A stretch of 64,000 bases of DNA from Lumbricus terrestris. Lineage: Eukaryota > Annelida > Clitellata > Crassiclitellata > Lumbricidae. The position numbers and the translations under genes are program-made. The notes under the pieces were generated by a model. It worked only from the letters and a program-made list of their open reading frames with translations. It did not search any database and was not told the origin of the DNA. Location of the stretch: contig OX457037.1 of assembly GCA_949752735.1 (NCBI GenBank), positions 40,134,996 through 40,198,995 on the forward strand. The letters run 5' to 3'. Shown piece by piece: positions 1-11,086 of the stretch; the first letter of the stretch is position 1, and every line of letters starts with the position of its first letter.

Positions 1-180
1 TCCGCAGAGGATGCTGCCGACCGACGATAATGCGGACTGAGGAAGCACATCCGCAGAGGATGCTGCGGACCGACGCTAATGCGGACTGAGGAGGCACATC
101 CGCAGAGGATGCTGCGGACCGACGATAATGCCGACTTAGGAAGCACATCCGCAGAGGATGCTGCGGACCGACGATAAAGC
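1..180. repeat. 49-bp tandem satellite, about 3.7 copies, running off the left edge
   Basis: Unit starts (tccgcagagg) fall at 1, 50, 99 and 148, so the period is exactly 49 bp. Copies differ by only a few substitutions. Each unit contains TCCGCA...TGCGGA, which can pair as a short hairpin. The array probably continues left of the window. Bases 181-260 hold short degenerate direct repeats (gatgcaagccaagc) with no gene. Confidence 0.9.
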
Positions 181-371
181 GATGCAAGCCAAGCGATGCA
201 AGCCAAGAACGGGGGCAGAGGCGAAGCGAAGCAAGCCGACCATATGCAGGCCGAAAAGCGAAGCGACGCAGCTATTAATATCACCACAATAAAGAAAAAC
301 AAATCAAAGAAATAATGTCTCGCACAGCAGAGTCAACTAAATAAAGACCGCTACATTATTTTTTGCTAGGA

Positions 372-945
372 AATTATATGAATCCAAAAGGCATCAGAGT
401 CTCCACTATCATCTGTTGCCAGAGAACAAATGAATCCAAATGGCATCAGTCTCCACTATCATCTGTTGCCAGAGAACAAATGAGTCCAAATGGCATCAGT
501 GTTTCCACTATTATCTGTTGCCAGAGGTCAAATGAATCCAATAGGCATCAGAGTCTCCGTGCACTCTTATATGTTGCTAGAGATCAAATGAATCCAAAAG
601 GCATCAGAGTATCCACTCTTATATGTTGCCAGAGATCAAATGAATCCAAAAGGCATCAGAGTATCCACTCTTATATGCTGCCAGAGATCAAATGAATCCA
701 AATCATCAGAGTATCCACTCTTATATGTTGCCAGAGATCAAATGAATCCAAAAGGCATCAGAGTATCCACTCTTATATGTTGCCAGAGATCAAATGAATC
801 CAAAAGGCATCAGAGTATCCACTCTTATATGTTGCCAGAGATCAAATGAATCCAAATGGCATCAGAGTTTCTACTATTATCTGTTGCCTGGAAACAAGTG
901 AATCCAAATGGCATCAGAGTCTCCACGCATTATGTTTTGCGCGGA
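372..945. repeat. 52-bp minisatellite, about 11 copies
   Basis: A unit of the type GTTGCCAGAGATCAAATGAA recurs every 52 bp, for example at 727 and 779. Central copies are nearly identical and edge copies are more diverged. Long open frames across it are an artefact, because 52 is not a multiple of three and the peptide repeats only every three units. No gene is supported. Confidence 0.9.
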
Positions 946-1830
946 AACGATGAGTTATAAAGGCATCCGAGTCGATCCCGCGGTTTGTTAAAACAACCTT
1001 TTCCTTATGCATTCTCCTTTGCCATGAGACAAGTAATTGCAAATTGCTCAAGTCAATTTTCACGCAATCTATTTGCCATGAGACAAAGGACAGCAAACGG
1101 AAAAAGACTATATCCTGCAGGCCTGGCGCAATCCACTTTGCCATGAGACCAGGAGGAACGAATTCGTCCATGACGCGTTTTTCTTGGCCATGAGACAAAG
1201 AATTGCAAAAGGAAGAAAGTCAATCATGCAGACGCATTCTATTGGTCATGGTACAAAGAATTGCCAACGAAAAGGCGATCCTGACGCAATCTTCTTTGCC
1301 ATGAGACCAGGAATAGCGTTTGGGAACGAATTCGTCCCCGACGATTTTTCTTGGCCATGAGACAAAGAATTGCAAACGGAACAAGTTGATCATGGCGCTT
1401 TCTTTTTTGCCATAAGACAAATGCGTATTTCACTTGCAACAAAAAACAGCAAGACAAGGTCGATTCCATGCTTTGTAGGCCTATATATATACTTGAACTC
1501 AAGCTTTACTATTGGCCTAAACAATAAAAGCTGAAAGTTCCGACGCGATCTATACGTATACAACGGCTAAGATTTGCAAAAAGACAACGTGACTGCACGT
1601 CAAGACATTTTCATGCACTTTGTCATTGGACAAACAATTGTCGCATACGTATATAGCCTACACGAGAATGAGTTTGCTCATAAGCAGTAGGCCTAGGCCT
1701 GTTTTCATTGCTATAGATGATTCTCTTTTGCCAAGAGCCGCACAGAAGCAAACTGATTAAAGTCTGTGCGTGCTGATGCGTTCTGTAGTTTGAAATGGGA
1801 CAAAGGGTTGCAAGGACAGCATTTTCTTTT
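946..1830. repeat. Degenerate tandem repeat related to the adjacent 52-bp array
   Basis: TTTGCCATGAGACAAAGAAT-like segments recur irregularly, about every 60-75 bp, at roughly 1016, 1075, 1140, 1190, 1300 and 1355, with weaker traces beyond 1700. They resemble the 52-bp unit (TTGCCAGAGATCAAATGAAT), so this looks like the older, decayed flank of the same array. No coding potential is credible. Confidence 0.65.
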
Positions 1831-2227
1831 TTTATTTCTTTTTTGATTTCCAGTAAGAAGAAAAGACGCACGACATTGCTCATAATATTATAGCCTACAT
1901 TGTATATTGCACATAATAATTCTGTACTTTGCTTGAGATAAATAGTTGCGAACAAATTTGATCACTATATACAGTTTTAAAATAACGATTTGTGAATAGC
2001 CTATGCATGAAAGAGTTTAAATTGAAATGCATTGTAGTTTAGGCAGAGTTTGCTAAGTTTTTATGTGCTCTATATATGTACATATAGGATATGTGTGACT
2101 ATATATGCTATAAGCTTAAACATTGGTTCCCAAACCGTGGCCAGACTTCAAAAAGTGGCCCTCAACCTCTCCAAGAAATAATAAAAATAATTATCTGCAA
2201 AAATTGACAATTTTGACAGGACAGAAT

Positions 2228-3063
2228 CATGGGCGCCCGCAGAAATTTTTGCAGGAGGGCAAAACACGATGGTCACCGTTAATTCTTTTTACCAAGAGAA
2301 AATTCGGAGCATGCAGGGGTGCTTCTCATGCATGGAGGTTTTTTATGTAGCCTAAACTTCTCAGATTCACTTTTTTGTAATTTTTAATATGAATAGTGCT
2401 GTTTCTTTAATGCTAAAAATTTGTTTAAAAACTCAAAAGTATTAGTTGAGAAGTCCGTTCCTGAAGGAGTGCAATAAGTCCTATCGAACGAATGAATGAA
2501 CAAATAATGAAAAATAAGTGTCAGTTTTCCAGTAACTCCAAAGTTTTATTCGTAATTCTGAACTTCTAAGGCAGCACTCGAAAGTCAATCGTAGGCACAA
2601 GCTAATTTAGTTTTGCCTGACGCAATTCCAGTTTGTTGTAAAGAAATTTCAAATTTTTGCATTAATGTTATTCATTGATAATTAATAATTTGTGAAGTTG
2701 AGAAAGGCTGTAATGTATGCATCGAGATATCAATCAAGTAGGCAGCGGGCTATGATCAATGGCCTACTAATACAGGTACTATTTGCATGGGCACCAGCGG
2801 GAGAAGTAAAACCTTATATGGCCAATGGTCAATTGGACATGCATGGTTACAGATTTAATGCAAGGCAGAAAATTAAAAACATGTTTATTTTTATATTGCT
2901 TTCTAAACATAGATTTCTAGTTTCGCTTTGTGCATTATTAGTATCAGTAATTCTTTAATGCGAAGAAATTTGTTAAAACCCAAAAGTAGTAGTTAAAAAT
3001 AGGTTTCGGTTTTCCAGGGAGGGACAAGTGCTATCCTCTTGACCCTATGTGCGGGCGCCCATG
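2228..3063. mobile_element. Non-autonomous element with 14-bp terminal inverted repeats
   Basis: The left end CATGGGCGCCCGCA is matched by TGCGGGCGCCCATG at the right end. Two internal segments (about 2385-2462 and 2937-3010, both containing ctttaatgc...aaatttgttaaaa) are similar, suggesting an internal duplication. No transposase frame is visible. An 8-bp flanking duplication is not evident, so the superfamily is unassigned. Confidence 0.5.
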
Positions 3064-3620
3064 TGCATGTGTGTTATCCTGCTTGTATACACATACAATA
3101 ACATATTATGATAGAACTTTATGGCACTTCACAAGAACGCTGTCCAATTTTACTTGAAAAAAATTACACTTTTAAACATGACGTGCACAGTATAGTTATA
3201 TACATATATATACATATGCATGTGTATATATACCTACATATAAGTATGTACACATAATACATATTTCAAAGGCATCTCATGCATCCATGAAAGGTCCTCC
3301 GAAGCAGAAAACTAAATTAATTGGTAGCAAAACGCACAATATTATAGGTCTACCTAAGTATAGACGCAAGCTTTCCACAGATGGCGCCACTAAACGTATG
3401 ATGACTGTTCGCAAAACGGGTAAACTTGCAGTTCACCCTGATCATGGCCTCATTAACCACGGACTGCACCTTTGGTCGGTTTAAAATTTGCTACAATAAC
3501 ACATCATCTCTGTATTACATTTAAGTAGCTGAGTTGTTTCAATTAAGCATCCTTGATTAACAAATCCAAGCCCAACTGCCTATTATACATGTCCTCTCGC
3601 GCTAATAATTGTCATTATCC
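3064..3620. other. Non-coding interval downstream of the Snail stop codon
   Basis: AT-rich sequence with TATA/ACATA-type simple repeats near 3190-3260. It may include the Snail 3' UTR on the minus strand, but no clear AATAAA signal was found. No gene supported. Confidence 0.5.
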
Positions 3621-4957
3621 TCATGACCAAGTTTGCAGTTGGTTGTCATGAGCGAGTGCGTTTGACTTCTTCGCTTGTCTTCTCTGCGGACAACTGTTGT
3701 CTCTGTGTTTGACGAGCAGAGACAGACGAGAAAACGTCTTCGTGCATGCGTTGCAGCTGTACTTCTTCACCTCGGCGTGCGTTTGCAGATGCGCCCGAAG
3801 GTTCGATCGGTCGGCGAATGCACGACCACAGTGCGAACATCCAAACGGTTTCTCTCCGGTGTGCGTTCGTAGATGACCTTGGAGCAGCCAAGGCCGAGAA
3901 AACGCTTTCCCGCATACCTGGCATTTGCATGGAAGAGTATGGGTGCGCGTATGCATCTTCATGGCACCTAATGACGAGTAGACCTTGGAGCACTGCTTGC
4001 ATGAGAAGTTTCTCGTGGCGCCTGATGGTAGACTGTCGTCACCGACGATGCAGTGGAAGTCCTTGTGTCTGTCGAGGCCACCGAGGGTCGCGTAGATCTT
4101 CCCGCAACGATCGCACCGGAATCGACTGCCCGGCCCCGTCTTCACCCCAACCGGAAGTGGTATCGGTGCCTCCATTGTCGCCGCCTTAGGTTCCGATTGA
4201 CACTTCCGGTTTGAAGTCGAATCGATCAACCAGTTGACGAGACGACGTCGTGCAGCTGGATGAGTCACCGAATCAGACATAGGTTTAGTTTGCAGAGAGG
4301 GGGATCTGAACTTGTGAAGTTTTGGTGACGGTGTGGCACAGAACTTACTGACGGATTCGAAAAGGTACGAGCACGATCTTTTCCTCGGCTGAAAGGCGTT
4401 CGAAGGGGTGTGATAACCATTAGGGAGACGGAACGGCGATGTTGTCAGAGCCTCCGTCCTTGAACATCGATCAAGTTTGAGTTGCAGCAACGAGGTGGCG
4501 TTCAAAAAGGCGGACGATTGAAGTGGCACGTTCGCGCATAAGGTACTTGCAAGGTTCAAGGAGAAATTTGAGGACGAAGTGGAAGACGGTAACGTCGGAA
4601 GGTAAGGACGGTAGATCTGGATGAGAGGTTGCTGAACGAAGTGATGGGATGGATAGACGCTGGCATTGGGAACCGTCAATATTGGTAGAAACGGCGGTGG
4701 CGGTGGCGGAAACGTCTGGCCGACGACTGGACCTAGAAGATGAGGTCCTCTGGAGTTCGTCGAGGTCTTTCTCAGATCAGCATCGCTGGCGGTTCGGTGC
4801 AGCTGTCCAAATGGCGGAGACGGGTGACTGACTGCGACCAGCTTCCTTTCCACGTTCCGCAGCAGCTTGAGTTCATTCGGTGCGTTGCTATGGAGACGAT
4901 GCTCCGTTTCCAAGGACAACGGACCAGATTTCTTGATGACGCCGTCGCCATATGCAC
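3621..4957 (-). CDS. snail: Snail-family C2H2 zinc-finger transcription factor, zinc-finger-bearing terminal exon
   Basis: Encodes a sequence-specific nuclear DNA-binding protein; Snail proteins bind E-boxes and usually repress genes during mesoderm, neural and epithelial-mesenchymal programmes. The long open frame carries five fingers. Counting from the codon at 4919 they lie near residues 267-290, 305-327, 331-353, 359-381 and 387-410. The first and last end in Cys instead of a second His, as in Snail proteins. Diagnostic stretches are [26 protein letters not shown] and a Snail-type fifth finger (VKKY...SRLSLLVKH); Scratch differs here. The N-terminal region is Ser/Pro-rich with a six-Pro run. 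There is no ATG near the 5' end: the frame is open from a stop at about 4961, and an acceptor (tatttaag) sits at 4958, so translation must begin in an upstream exon. The usual SNAG motif (start MPRSF) is not in this exon. The TGA stop is at 3621-3623. Confidence 0.93.
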
Positions 4958-5262
4958 CTTAAATACAATGTTGCAATGAAAATGTTATATGGGATCACTT
5001 TATCAAATGCGCTATATGATTTAAATTATTCAAACACAAACATTATGATTATAAAAAGAAGCACAGACATTTGACTGGATGGTCAGAATTCGAAGAAGCA
5101 TAATTATATATCTGTTCCTCATCGCACTAACTAACAATCTCCGGACAAATTGTTTGTCTCCTGAAGAGATTAGAACTATTTCAGGTAAAAAAATCATAAT
5201 TGTACAAACAAACGCAAACATCATAATTAAGCGTGTAGACAAGCAAACAAACAGACAGAGAA

Positions 5263-5295
<33 letters not shown>

Positions 5296-6085
5296 AACAG
5301 ACAGATGCGAAGACTGAGAGACTTATGCCTATATCTTGGGAGAATTTTCACCCCTTTTGTATCTGATTAGCCAACATTATGGGTTACCAATAATTAACTA
5401 GAAGCTAATCAACTGACCAATTAGTTAGCTTTGTGGCCAATTCTAATTATGTAATATATTAATTGAAAAATAATTTTTAGAATTACCAAATTATTTGGTA
5501 ATTCTAAATCCAATTGAAGGTTGTCTAATTTTAATTAAAATCTCATAATTAGCTTCAAATTTAGGCCTATCTGGCGCACATATATTTCTTTAGTCCAACG
5601 AGCAGGTCCTATAGGCTATGCCTATTTAATTTTTGATGCTTTCAATGTATAGATGTATACCCAATATTTTGAGTATTTGCTTTTATGATATATTTGTAAG
5701 AGGATTGGCCTAATTTAGTTATTACACAATTTTATGAAAATGTTTAGTGCATGCAGAAACGAATCCATATCAGAGAGCGAAATAAATTGGAAAAAGTCAT
5801 TTTAGCAAAAACATTCTTAGCTTCTTGCAAGAAAATGGAATGAGATTTTCTCCTATATATGTTTCAAGCAACACCTGCAGTATTTTATTGCAGGATTTTG
5901 ACAATAATTTGATTGATTAATCTCTGAAGTAGACACTAATATGGTGAACAACAGTCACTGAAGAATAAGACATTTCTCTCAACCATGCAGAGTGAGCATT
6001 GCTGCAGGGTGTTGAGTGGAATTAAATCTCTAGTCTTTCATATCTATATCTATAAGGAAGGATGTGACTATGTATGTGTGTATGT
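4958..6085. other. AT-rich probable intron or intergenic interval upstream of the Snail exon
   Basis: No gene supported. It contains a (GACA)n microsatellite at about 5264-5304 and a perfect 15-bp hairpin at 5476-5508. It would be intronic if the exon at 7698-7944 belongs to the Snail gene. Confidence 0.5.
5476..5508. repeat. Perfect 15-bp inverted repeat with 3-nt loop
   Basis: TTTAGAATTACCAAA (5476-5490) and its exact reverse complement (5494-5508) are separated by TTA. The flanks are also rich in short AATT palindromes. It may be the centre of a small foldback element. Confidence 0.8.
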
Positions 6086-6690
6086 ATATTTGTCCAGAAT
6101 GCACGCTAACAGTTTTTGAGCTTTTCACTCCAAACCTTCACTACTGCGTAGGTCTCGGCACGAGACGCAAAGGCGAGGGGTTGGCGATTCTCTACCACCA
6201 TGGGAGCCAGGGTGGGGTGCGAAACCCCCCAAATTTTTTCCAAAAAAACGCAGCTATTGATTTGACTTTTTTTTCCTAGATAGAGGTCCATCAGAACCCC
6301 CCGGATCAGTGGTTGGCAAATCTCCACCACCAGGGGGGGCCAGGGTGCGGGGGGTCAAAAACACTAATTTTCGCTAACGATTTTCATTCGCTTGCCACGT
6401 ATAAAAGCCGTCATTTTCGCCGTTTTAGAGGTGTCTAAAGTGGAGTGGAGGGTGGGATGGAGGTGAGGGGTGGAGGTGGAGGTGGTGGGGTGGGATGGGG
6501 TGGCGTAGGGGTCGAGGGGTGGGGTTGGGAATGGGTGGAGGGTTGGGGTGGGGTGGAGTGAGGGAGTGGGGTTGAGGTGGGGTGGAGGGGTGGGGTGGGT
6601 GGAGGGGGATGGAGTGGGAGGTAGGGTGGGGTGGAGTGGTGGTGGTGGGGTGGGAGGGGATTAGGGGTGGAGGGGTGGGGTGGGGGTGGG
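6086..6690 (-). mobile_element. Reverse copy of the GTACCCGGCGTTGCCCGGG repeat family, with G-rich block
   Basis: Bases 6100-6240 are the reverse complement of a segment present at about 28110-28240 in the forward copy (motifs maggtttggagtgaaaag and ggtggtagagaatcgcc). Bases 6430-6690 are almost pure GGGGT/GGAGG, mirroring the C-rich blocks at 27-28 kb. The GTACCCGG end is missing, so this copy is truncated. Classification is uncertain. Confidence 0.6.
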
Positions 6691-6699
6691 GTCCTAGTT

Positions 6700-6985
6700 A
6701 GCTACACCGGTAAGTGCGAGCTGCATTCGTCTGTTGGTTGCAACGGACTGCGGTTCAAGCCCCGGGCTGGGAGTTGACATTCAGAGATTTAGATATCTCG
6801 GGCTAGCACATGTGGGACGCAGGGGCGCAAGCTCCTGCGGAGCGACCTTGGGCAAGTTGCTTACTCATCATTGTCTGTGAGGAAGGCAACGGGAAACCAC
6901 CTCACTCATCTCATCCCCAGGGGCGTAAAGCCAATGAACCTGCCTTCGGGCAGAGCACCATCATCATCATCATCATCATCACTAC
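6700..6985 (+). mobile_element. tRNA-derived SINE ending in an ATC tail
   Basis: A tRNA-like head has a B-box-like GGTTCAAGCCC at 6752-6762. It is followed by a conserved body (ggcaagttgctta, ggcaacgggaaaccacctca) and a tail of (ATC)n at 6959-6981. The body recurs, diverged, at 33190-33355, supporting a dispersed family. Confidence 0.65.
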
Positions 6986-7432
6986 AAGAAATCGCAGATT
7001 GTGTCTTTTTGGTGTACAAATTGCAGATCATGGACAGGACTTGGTATAGATGATTGCCAAATTTGCTAGAAAATAATCTATGATGCCATGACATTGTCTT
7101 AAGTACTATAGCACTATAAAATATAAATGGTATAGATCTAAGTTTGAAGCGTAATAGGTTTTAAATTTAGTGAGGGATCACTGCAGCTAGGCCTATCACA
7201 CTGTAATTCATCTCTTATTCCGTATACAGTAATCCTGCATGTTTATTCTGTGAGTGAATTGTAGGCCTATTGCATGTGTTAATATCCAATGTCATTGATC
7301 AGTTTTGGTGACTTTGATTGCAAGTATATGGTGCCAAGAATGGAAAGATACCGACACTATACCAGGCCAAACAGGGATCAATACGAGACGTCTGCACACG
7401 GGCCCACGAAAAGCTATAGCTATACGCCACTG

Positions 7433-7440
7433 GTGATGAT

Positions 7441-7474
<34 letters not shown>

Positions 7475-7606
7475 ACGACGATGACGATGACGATGACGAT
7501 GACGACGACGACGACTACGACGACGATGGCGACGACGATGATGATGATGATGAGGATGAAGAATAAGATGACGATGATGATGATGATGACGAGGAAGATG
7601 ATTATG
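7433..7606. repeat. GAT/GAC trinucleotide microsatellite
   Basis: Interspersed GAT and GAC triplets extend about 170 bp. The open frames read Met/Thr or Asp runs and are not credible genes. If the Snail intron model is right it lies in that intron. Confidence 0.9.
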
Positions 7607-7697
7607 ACGATGATAATACCAGTTATTTAAACGATTGTTACATAGTTATAAGATCGCATAGGCCTACATCGATTGAGGTGACTGGTGGCTCCCTCAC

Positions 7698-7944
7698 CTG
7701 CCGAACGTCGTTGCGTCAGAGCAGAGATCAGTGGCAGATCGTAGCGTTCATCGTCTTCTTCCTTTTGTTTCGTAATTCCTCGGATGAACTGGCTTCCAGC
7801 GCCAACGCCGCTACCACCGGTGGCCACGGTCGGCCACCAGAAACTACGATGACCTGCAGCCTGGAAATTCCACTTGGTGTCGAACTGCTCCATCGCTCCT
7901 TGGAGCTCCTTCATATGATCCAATCCTTTATAAGACCTTGCCAT
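7698..7944 (-). CDS. Probable first coding exon, 82 codons plus one base; possible 5' exon of the Snail gene
   Basis: From ATG 7944-7942 the frame runs 82 codons to a strong splice donor, CAG|GTGAGG, with the last exon base at 7698. The peptide is not low-complexity (MARSYKGLDHMKELQGAMEQ at the start, then an aromatic SFWWPTV and a charged KQKEEDDERYD) and has no signal peptide. I do not recognise the family. The exon ends one base into a codon. The Snail zinc-finger exon at 4957 begins by needing exactly one base, so the two would join in frame (about 527 residues in total) across a 2.7-kb intron on the same strand. The start MARSY is loosely reminiscent of the SNAG start MPRSF but lacks its following residues. 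It could equally be the first exon of an unrelated gene. Confidence 0.6.
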
Positions 7945-8079
7945 AATTATGGAAGAGTAATAATAATTATATCGAATACAGCTAATTCACCACTCCACTG
8001 CCAATCTTCGAACTACCAAGCATCGGCTTATTCGCTTTCAAAGTTCAAAGCTTTGCTTCACGCTCTATACGTTTGACCT

Positions 8080-8530
8080 ACAGAGGTTAAACTTATCAAT
8101 CGACCGCAGACGCAGGACCCACAATTAGACGCATCATCAACCTGCGCCGATTACATGCACCGGAGCATCTGAGGAGCAAGACTCGGATGCGGCACCTTTC
8201 TACTGCAGCAGCAGCAGCTAATAAGATGCTGAGCGCAAGGTAAAACCATTAGAAGTTGATGGATGCTGTTGCTGCTGCCGCAGAGGTGAACCTGATCGAG
8301 CGCCTGTCTAAATCCAGTAGCAGCCAATCAACGGCTTCGTGGGATTTTTTGCCGTCGAAAGCACTTTCTCTTCTATCCAATCAGATGCTGGTTTCCATGG
8401 CGTCGTAACGGAAGGAATTCTGACCACGCCCACCGCGTTTGTTAAACATGGCCTTCCGTTCACATGCAGAAAATCAGCTGTTGTCTTTTATACAGGGCTG
8501 AAGAAATCGATTCAATTCTCGACAGTATAG
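8080..8530. promoter_or_regulatory. GC/CpG-richer interval with CCAAT boxes upstream of the 7944 ATG
   Basis: Contains two CCAATCA motifs (about 8325 and 8378) and CAG/GCA trinucleotide runs near 8200-8280. It lies 150-600 bp upstream of the minus-strand exon starting at 7944, so a promoter role is plausible. No TATA box is clearly placed. Inference only. Confidence 0.25.
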
Positions 8531-8950
8531 ACATGTAGCCTATCTTAACTGTGAAGACAATAAATTGTGACTAATAAAGATCTGACAACAGATCTCTTAC
8601 AATGTGTAATTTTAGCAAGTTTTTGGAAGAAACGAAGATTAAATCATTGACTAAATAAAATTGTTGATTTGAATTAATTACCCGAGGCAATAATTAATAG
8701 ACCAATCGTCCTTTAGAGTTGACTCACTGTCTATATACATGTTCACCCTTTTGATTTTCGCCCTTCTAAACATGCAATTATGCATGCGTGTCTGTCCATC
8801 GGCTATTTGTTATAACCTCTCTCTCTTACTCTCTTTTGAGCCATGCAATTCATGCAGTTTCCAGGGAACTTCATGATAATGAGCGTCCATGCATGTACAA
8901 ACATGTGCATGCATGCACGCTCACAACACATGAAACATGCATGTGCTCCC

Positions 8951-10161
8951 ATAGATTGAGTAGTCGCATATTACGAATATTAAGATTTTCAAATTTTCAC
9001 GAATATTGACGAATATTAAAACTGCCATTTTAACGAATATTATATTCGCAAAATATTAAGTTGTTTCAAGAAATTCTGTATTCTTAATTCTGATTTTGTT
9101 ATTTATGAAAATGTCTAACGTTTACTGAATGAATTGCAAAAAATTGAGTTGGCCTATACGCATAGGTCTACAGGCCAATCAGTATAAGTGACAATAACTT
9201 TAATAGATTTATTGTTAAAACTTCAAGGTCTCTGCTGGGTCTGGCCAATATGGCCATGCAGCATTCATATCACATTCGATACTTAATGCTATAGTCACTT
9301 TGCCTGACTTCTGACCATCCTTCCCAACTGAAACGAGGTAGGGCCACCGATGGCCGTTGGCAAGTATACACGTGGCAGCAATAGTAGACTAAAGTAGAAA
9401 TAAACTTGAACTGCCTATAATAGTAGCCTAACTGCAAATTGATAAAGTACTTTTATATCAGTGTAGCAGGATGAGTAAATATAATTGCCAATTTAACGCA
9501 GGAAATAATGGTAGGTCCCCAAGGCTGTAGCCAGGATTTGATTTCGGGTGGTGTTTCACCAATTTCCCTTCCCAAAAAACTGATGACCATTTTTTAGTCG
9601 TCAGTCCGAAATCTTCAAAAAGTCACCAATTTCCCTTCCCAAAAACTGATGACTTTTTTCATCTGGCCGAAATCTTGCAAAAATGTCACCAATCTCCCTT
9701 TTTAGTCATCCGGCATTCTGTTTTTACATTTCCCCATTTTGGGAGGTGTTTTCATGGTTTTATGGTTTTTACATCATGTGCTCGTAAATGCATTCTATTA
9801 GGCCTATTTTTTCACATTTTCCATTTCGGGGGTGTTCAAACACCCAAAACACCCCCCCCCCCCCTATAGCTACGGCCTTGTAGGTCCCTACCAGATTACA
9901 AGCACAAAATAATTATCCAGATCTCAGCATATTAAGCGCATTGCATATTTTAATTCAGCCTTGCCCATGGATGCAATTGAGTGAATGTCGTTATAGACAT
10001 AGTCTACAGAAACTTAAACTGCTTAATACCGAGTAACATTGCGGCTTCGATCGTTTACCTTAATTTGTTAACGAATATTTGCGAATATTTACAAACAATC
10101 TGAATATTCACGAATATTTACGAATATTTAAACCTAAAGTCACGAATACTCGATCTCTATG
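8951..10161. mobile_element. Non-autonomous DNA element with imperfect inverted ends rich in CGAATATT
   Basis: The ends read ATAGATTGAGTAGTCGC and, inverted, ATAGAGATCGAGTATTCG. Both sides hold clustered CGAATATT motifs. A 9-bp direct repeat TGTGCTCCC flanks it (8942-8950 and 10162-10170), as expected for a target duplication of about 8-9 bp. No transposase frame is seen. It is interrupted by the element at 9520-9880. Confidence 0.6.
9520..9880. mobile_element. hAT-type MITE nested in a larger element
   Basis: Inverted ends CAAGGCTGTAGC / GCTACGGCCTTG are flanked by a perfect 8-bp duplication TAGGTCCC (9512-9519 and 9881-9888), diagnostic of hAT transposition. It carries the core aaaaactgatgacc...ttttttagtc seen in several other MITEs here, and a C14 run near its right end. 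Confidence 0.85.
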
Positions 10162-10680
10162 TGTGCTCCCTCACATAAGCACACACAAGCATATCACGCT
10201 CTCCCATCATGCACACGGTATATATCCTATCAAAGGCGCCCAACTCAAAAGGGCGCATGCTCAAGAGGGCGAAAAAACAAAGGGTCCATGTCTATAGAAG
10301 GGCGAAAATCATAAAGATGCATGTTTAAAAGTGCGAAAATCAAAAGGGTGCGTGCTATAAAACGCAACAAGGCATGCACGTGATTATACATATAGCGAAC
10401 AGCGTATAAATATATATAGCCTACATGTGCTATAGGCCTATAGACTGGGAAATGAAAGTATATTATTATTATACAGGTCTATATAGAAAGCGCTTGTTAT
10501 AGCCTATATACTTAGACAAAAGTATGGAGTATAAAGGCTTATATAGCGCAAACATTATGATTGAAAGAGAGAAACACGGACCTATATAAGGCTCTTCGAT
10601 TCCATAAAAGTTATTTAGTATATTTAACTTAAAGAACAAGTATACGGCCTATTGATCAATTTTTAATTTGATCGTCACAT

Positions 10681-11078
10681 CAAGAGCGGATACAGAAAAA
10701 AATTTCGAAGGGGGCCAACATTTTGGGTCTTGTTGGTGGGACAGGGGAAAAATTTCGTTGTGTCGCCGAAAAAACTGATGACCTTTTTTTAGTCATCGAC
10801 CAATTTTCCGGGAAAGAGATACCATGTCATCCGCCAAAAAAACTGATGACCTTTTTTTAGTCATCGACTAATTTTCCGGGAAAAAGATACCGTCTCAACC
10901 GCCGCTAAATCGACGGGGGGCCACGCCCCGTACGATTTTTTAATAGGGGGCCTGATGTCCTGTTTTTCTCTCCCACTACATTTATTTAATGGCTTGTTGA
11001 AACCAAATGGGGAGCCACGTCCCATGCAATTTTTAAATGGGGGGGCATGGCCGGATTGGCCCCCTGGATCCGCCCCTG
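10681..11078. mobile_element. hAT-type MITE with two hairpin cores
   Basis: Ends CAAGAGCGGAT and ATCCGCCCCTG are inverted. The perfect 8-bp duplication CGTCACAT lies at 10673-10680 and 11079-11086. Two tandem copies of GATGACCTTTTTTTAGTCAT are present near 10780 and 10850. Interspersed G-runs (ggggggcc) are typical of the related elements in this window. Confidence 0.85.
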
Positions 11079-11086
11079 CGTCACAT

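Larger units (their letters stand above)
8745..10349. mobile_element. Outer inverted repeat pair enclosing nested elements
   Basis: ACCCTTTTGATTTTCGC... at 8745-8776 is the near-perfect inverse of 10318-10349 (32 bp, about two mismatches). Between them lie TGCATG-rich sequence and the two elements described at 8951 and 9520. The outer boundaries are not defined. Degenerate copies of the arm (aagggcgaaaatc) repeat near 10230-10350. Confidence 0.5.

Noticed and set aside
363..849. Long open frames of repeated ...ESNRHQS... peptide
   Set aside because: They translate the 52-bp minisatellite, continue in more than one frame, and show no start or splice context.
3675..4189. Plus-strand frames opposite the zinc-finger exon
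   Set aside because: Shadows of the Snail coding strand; the minus strand carries the conserved fingers.
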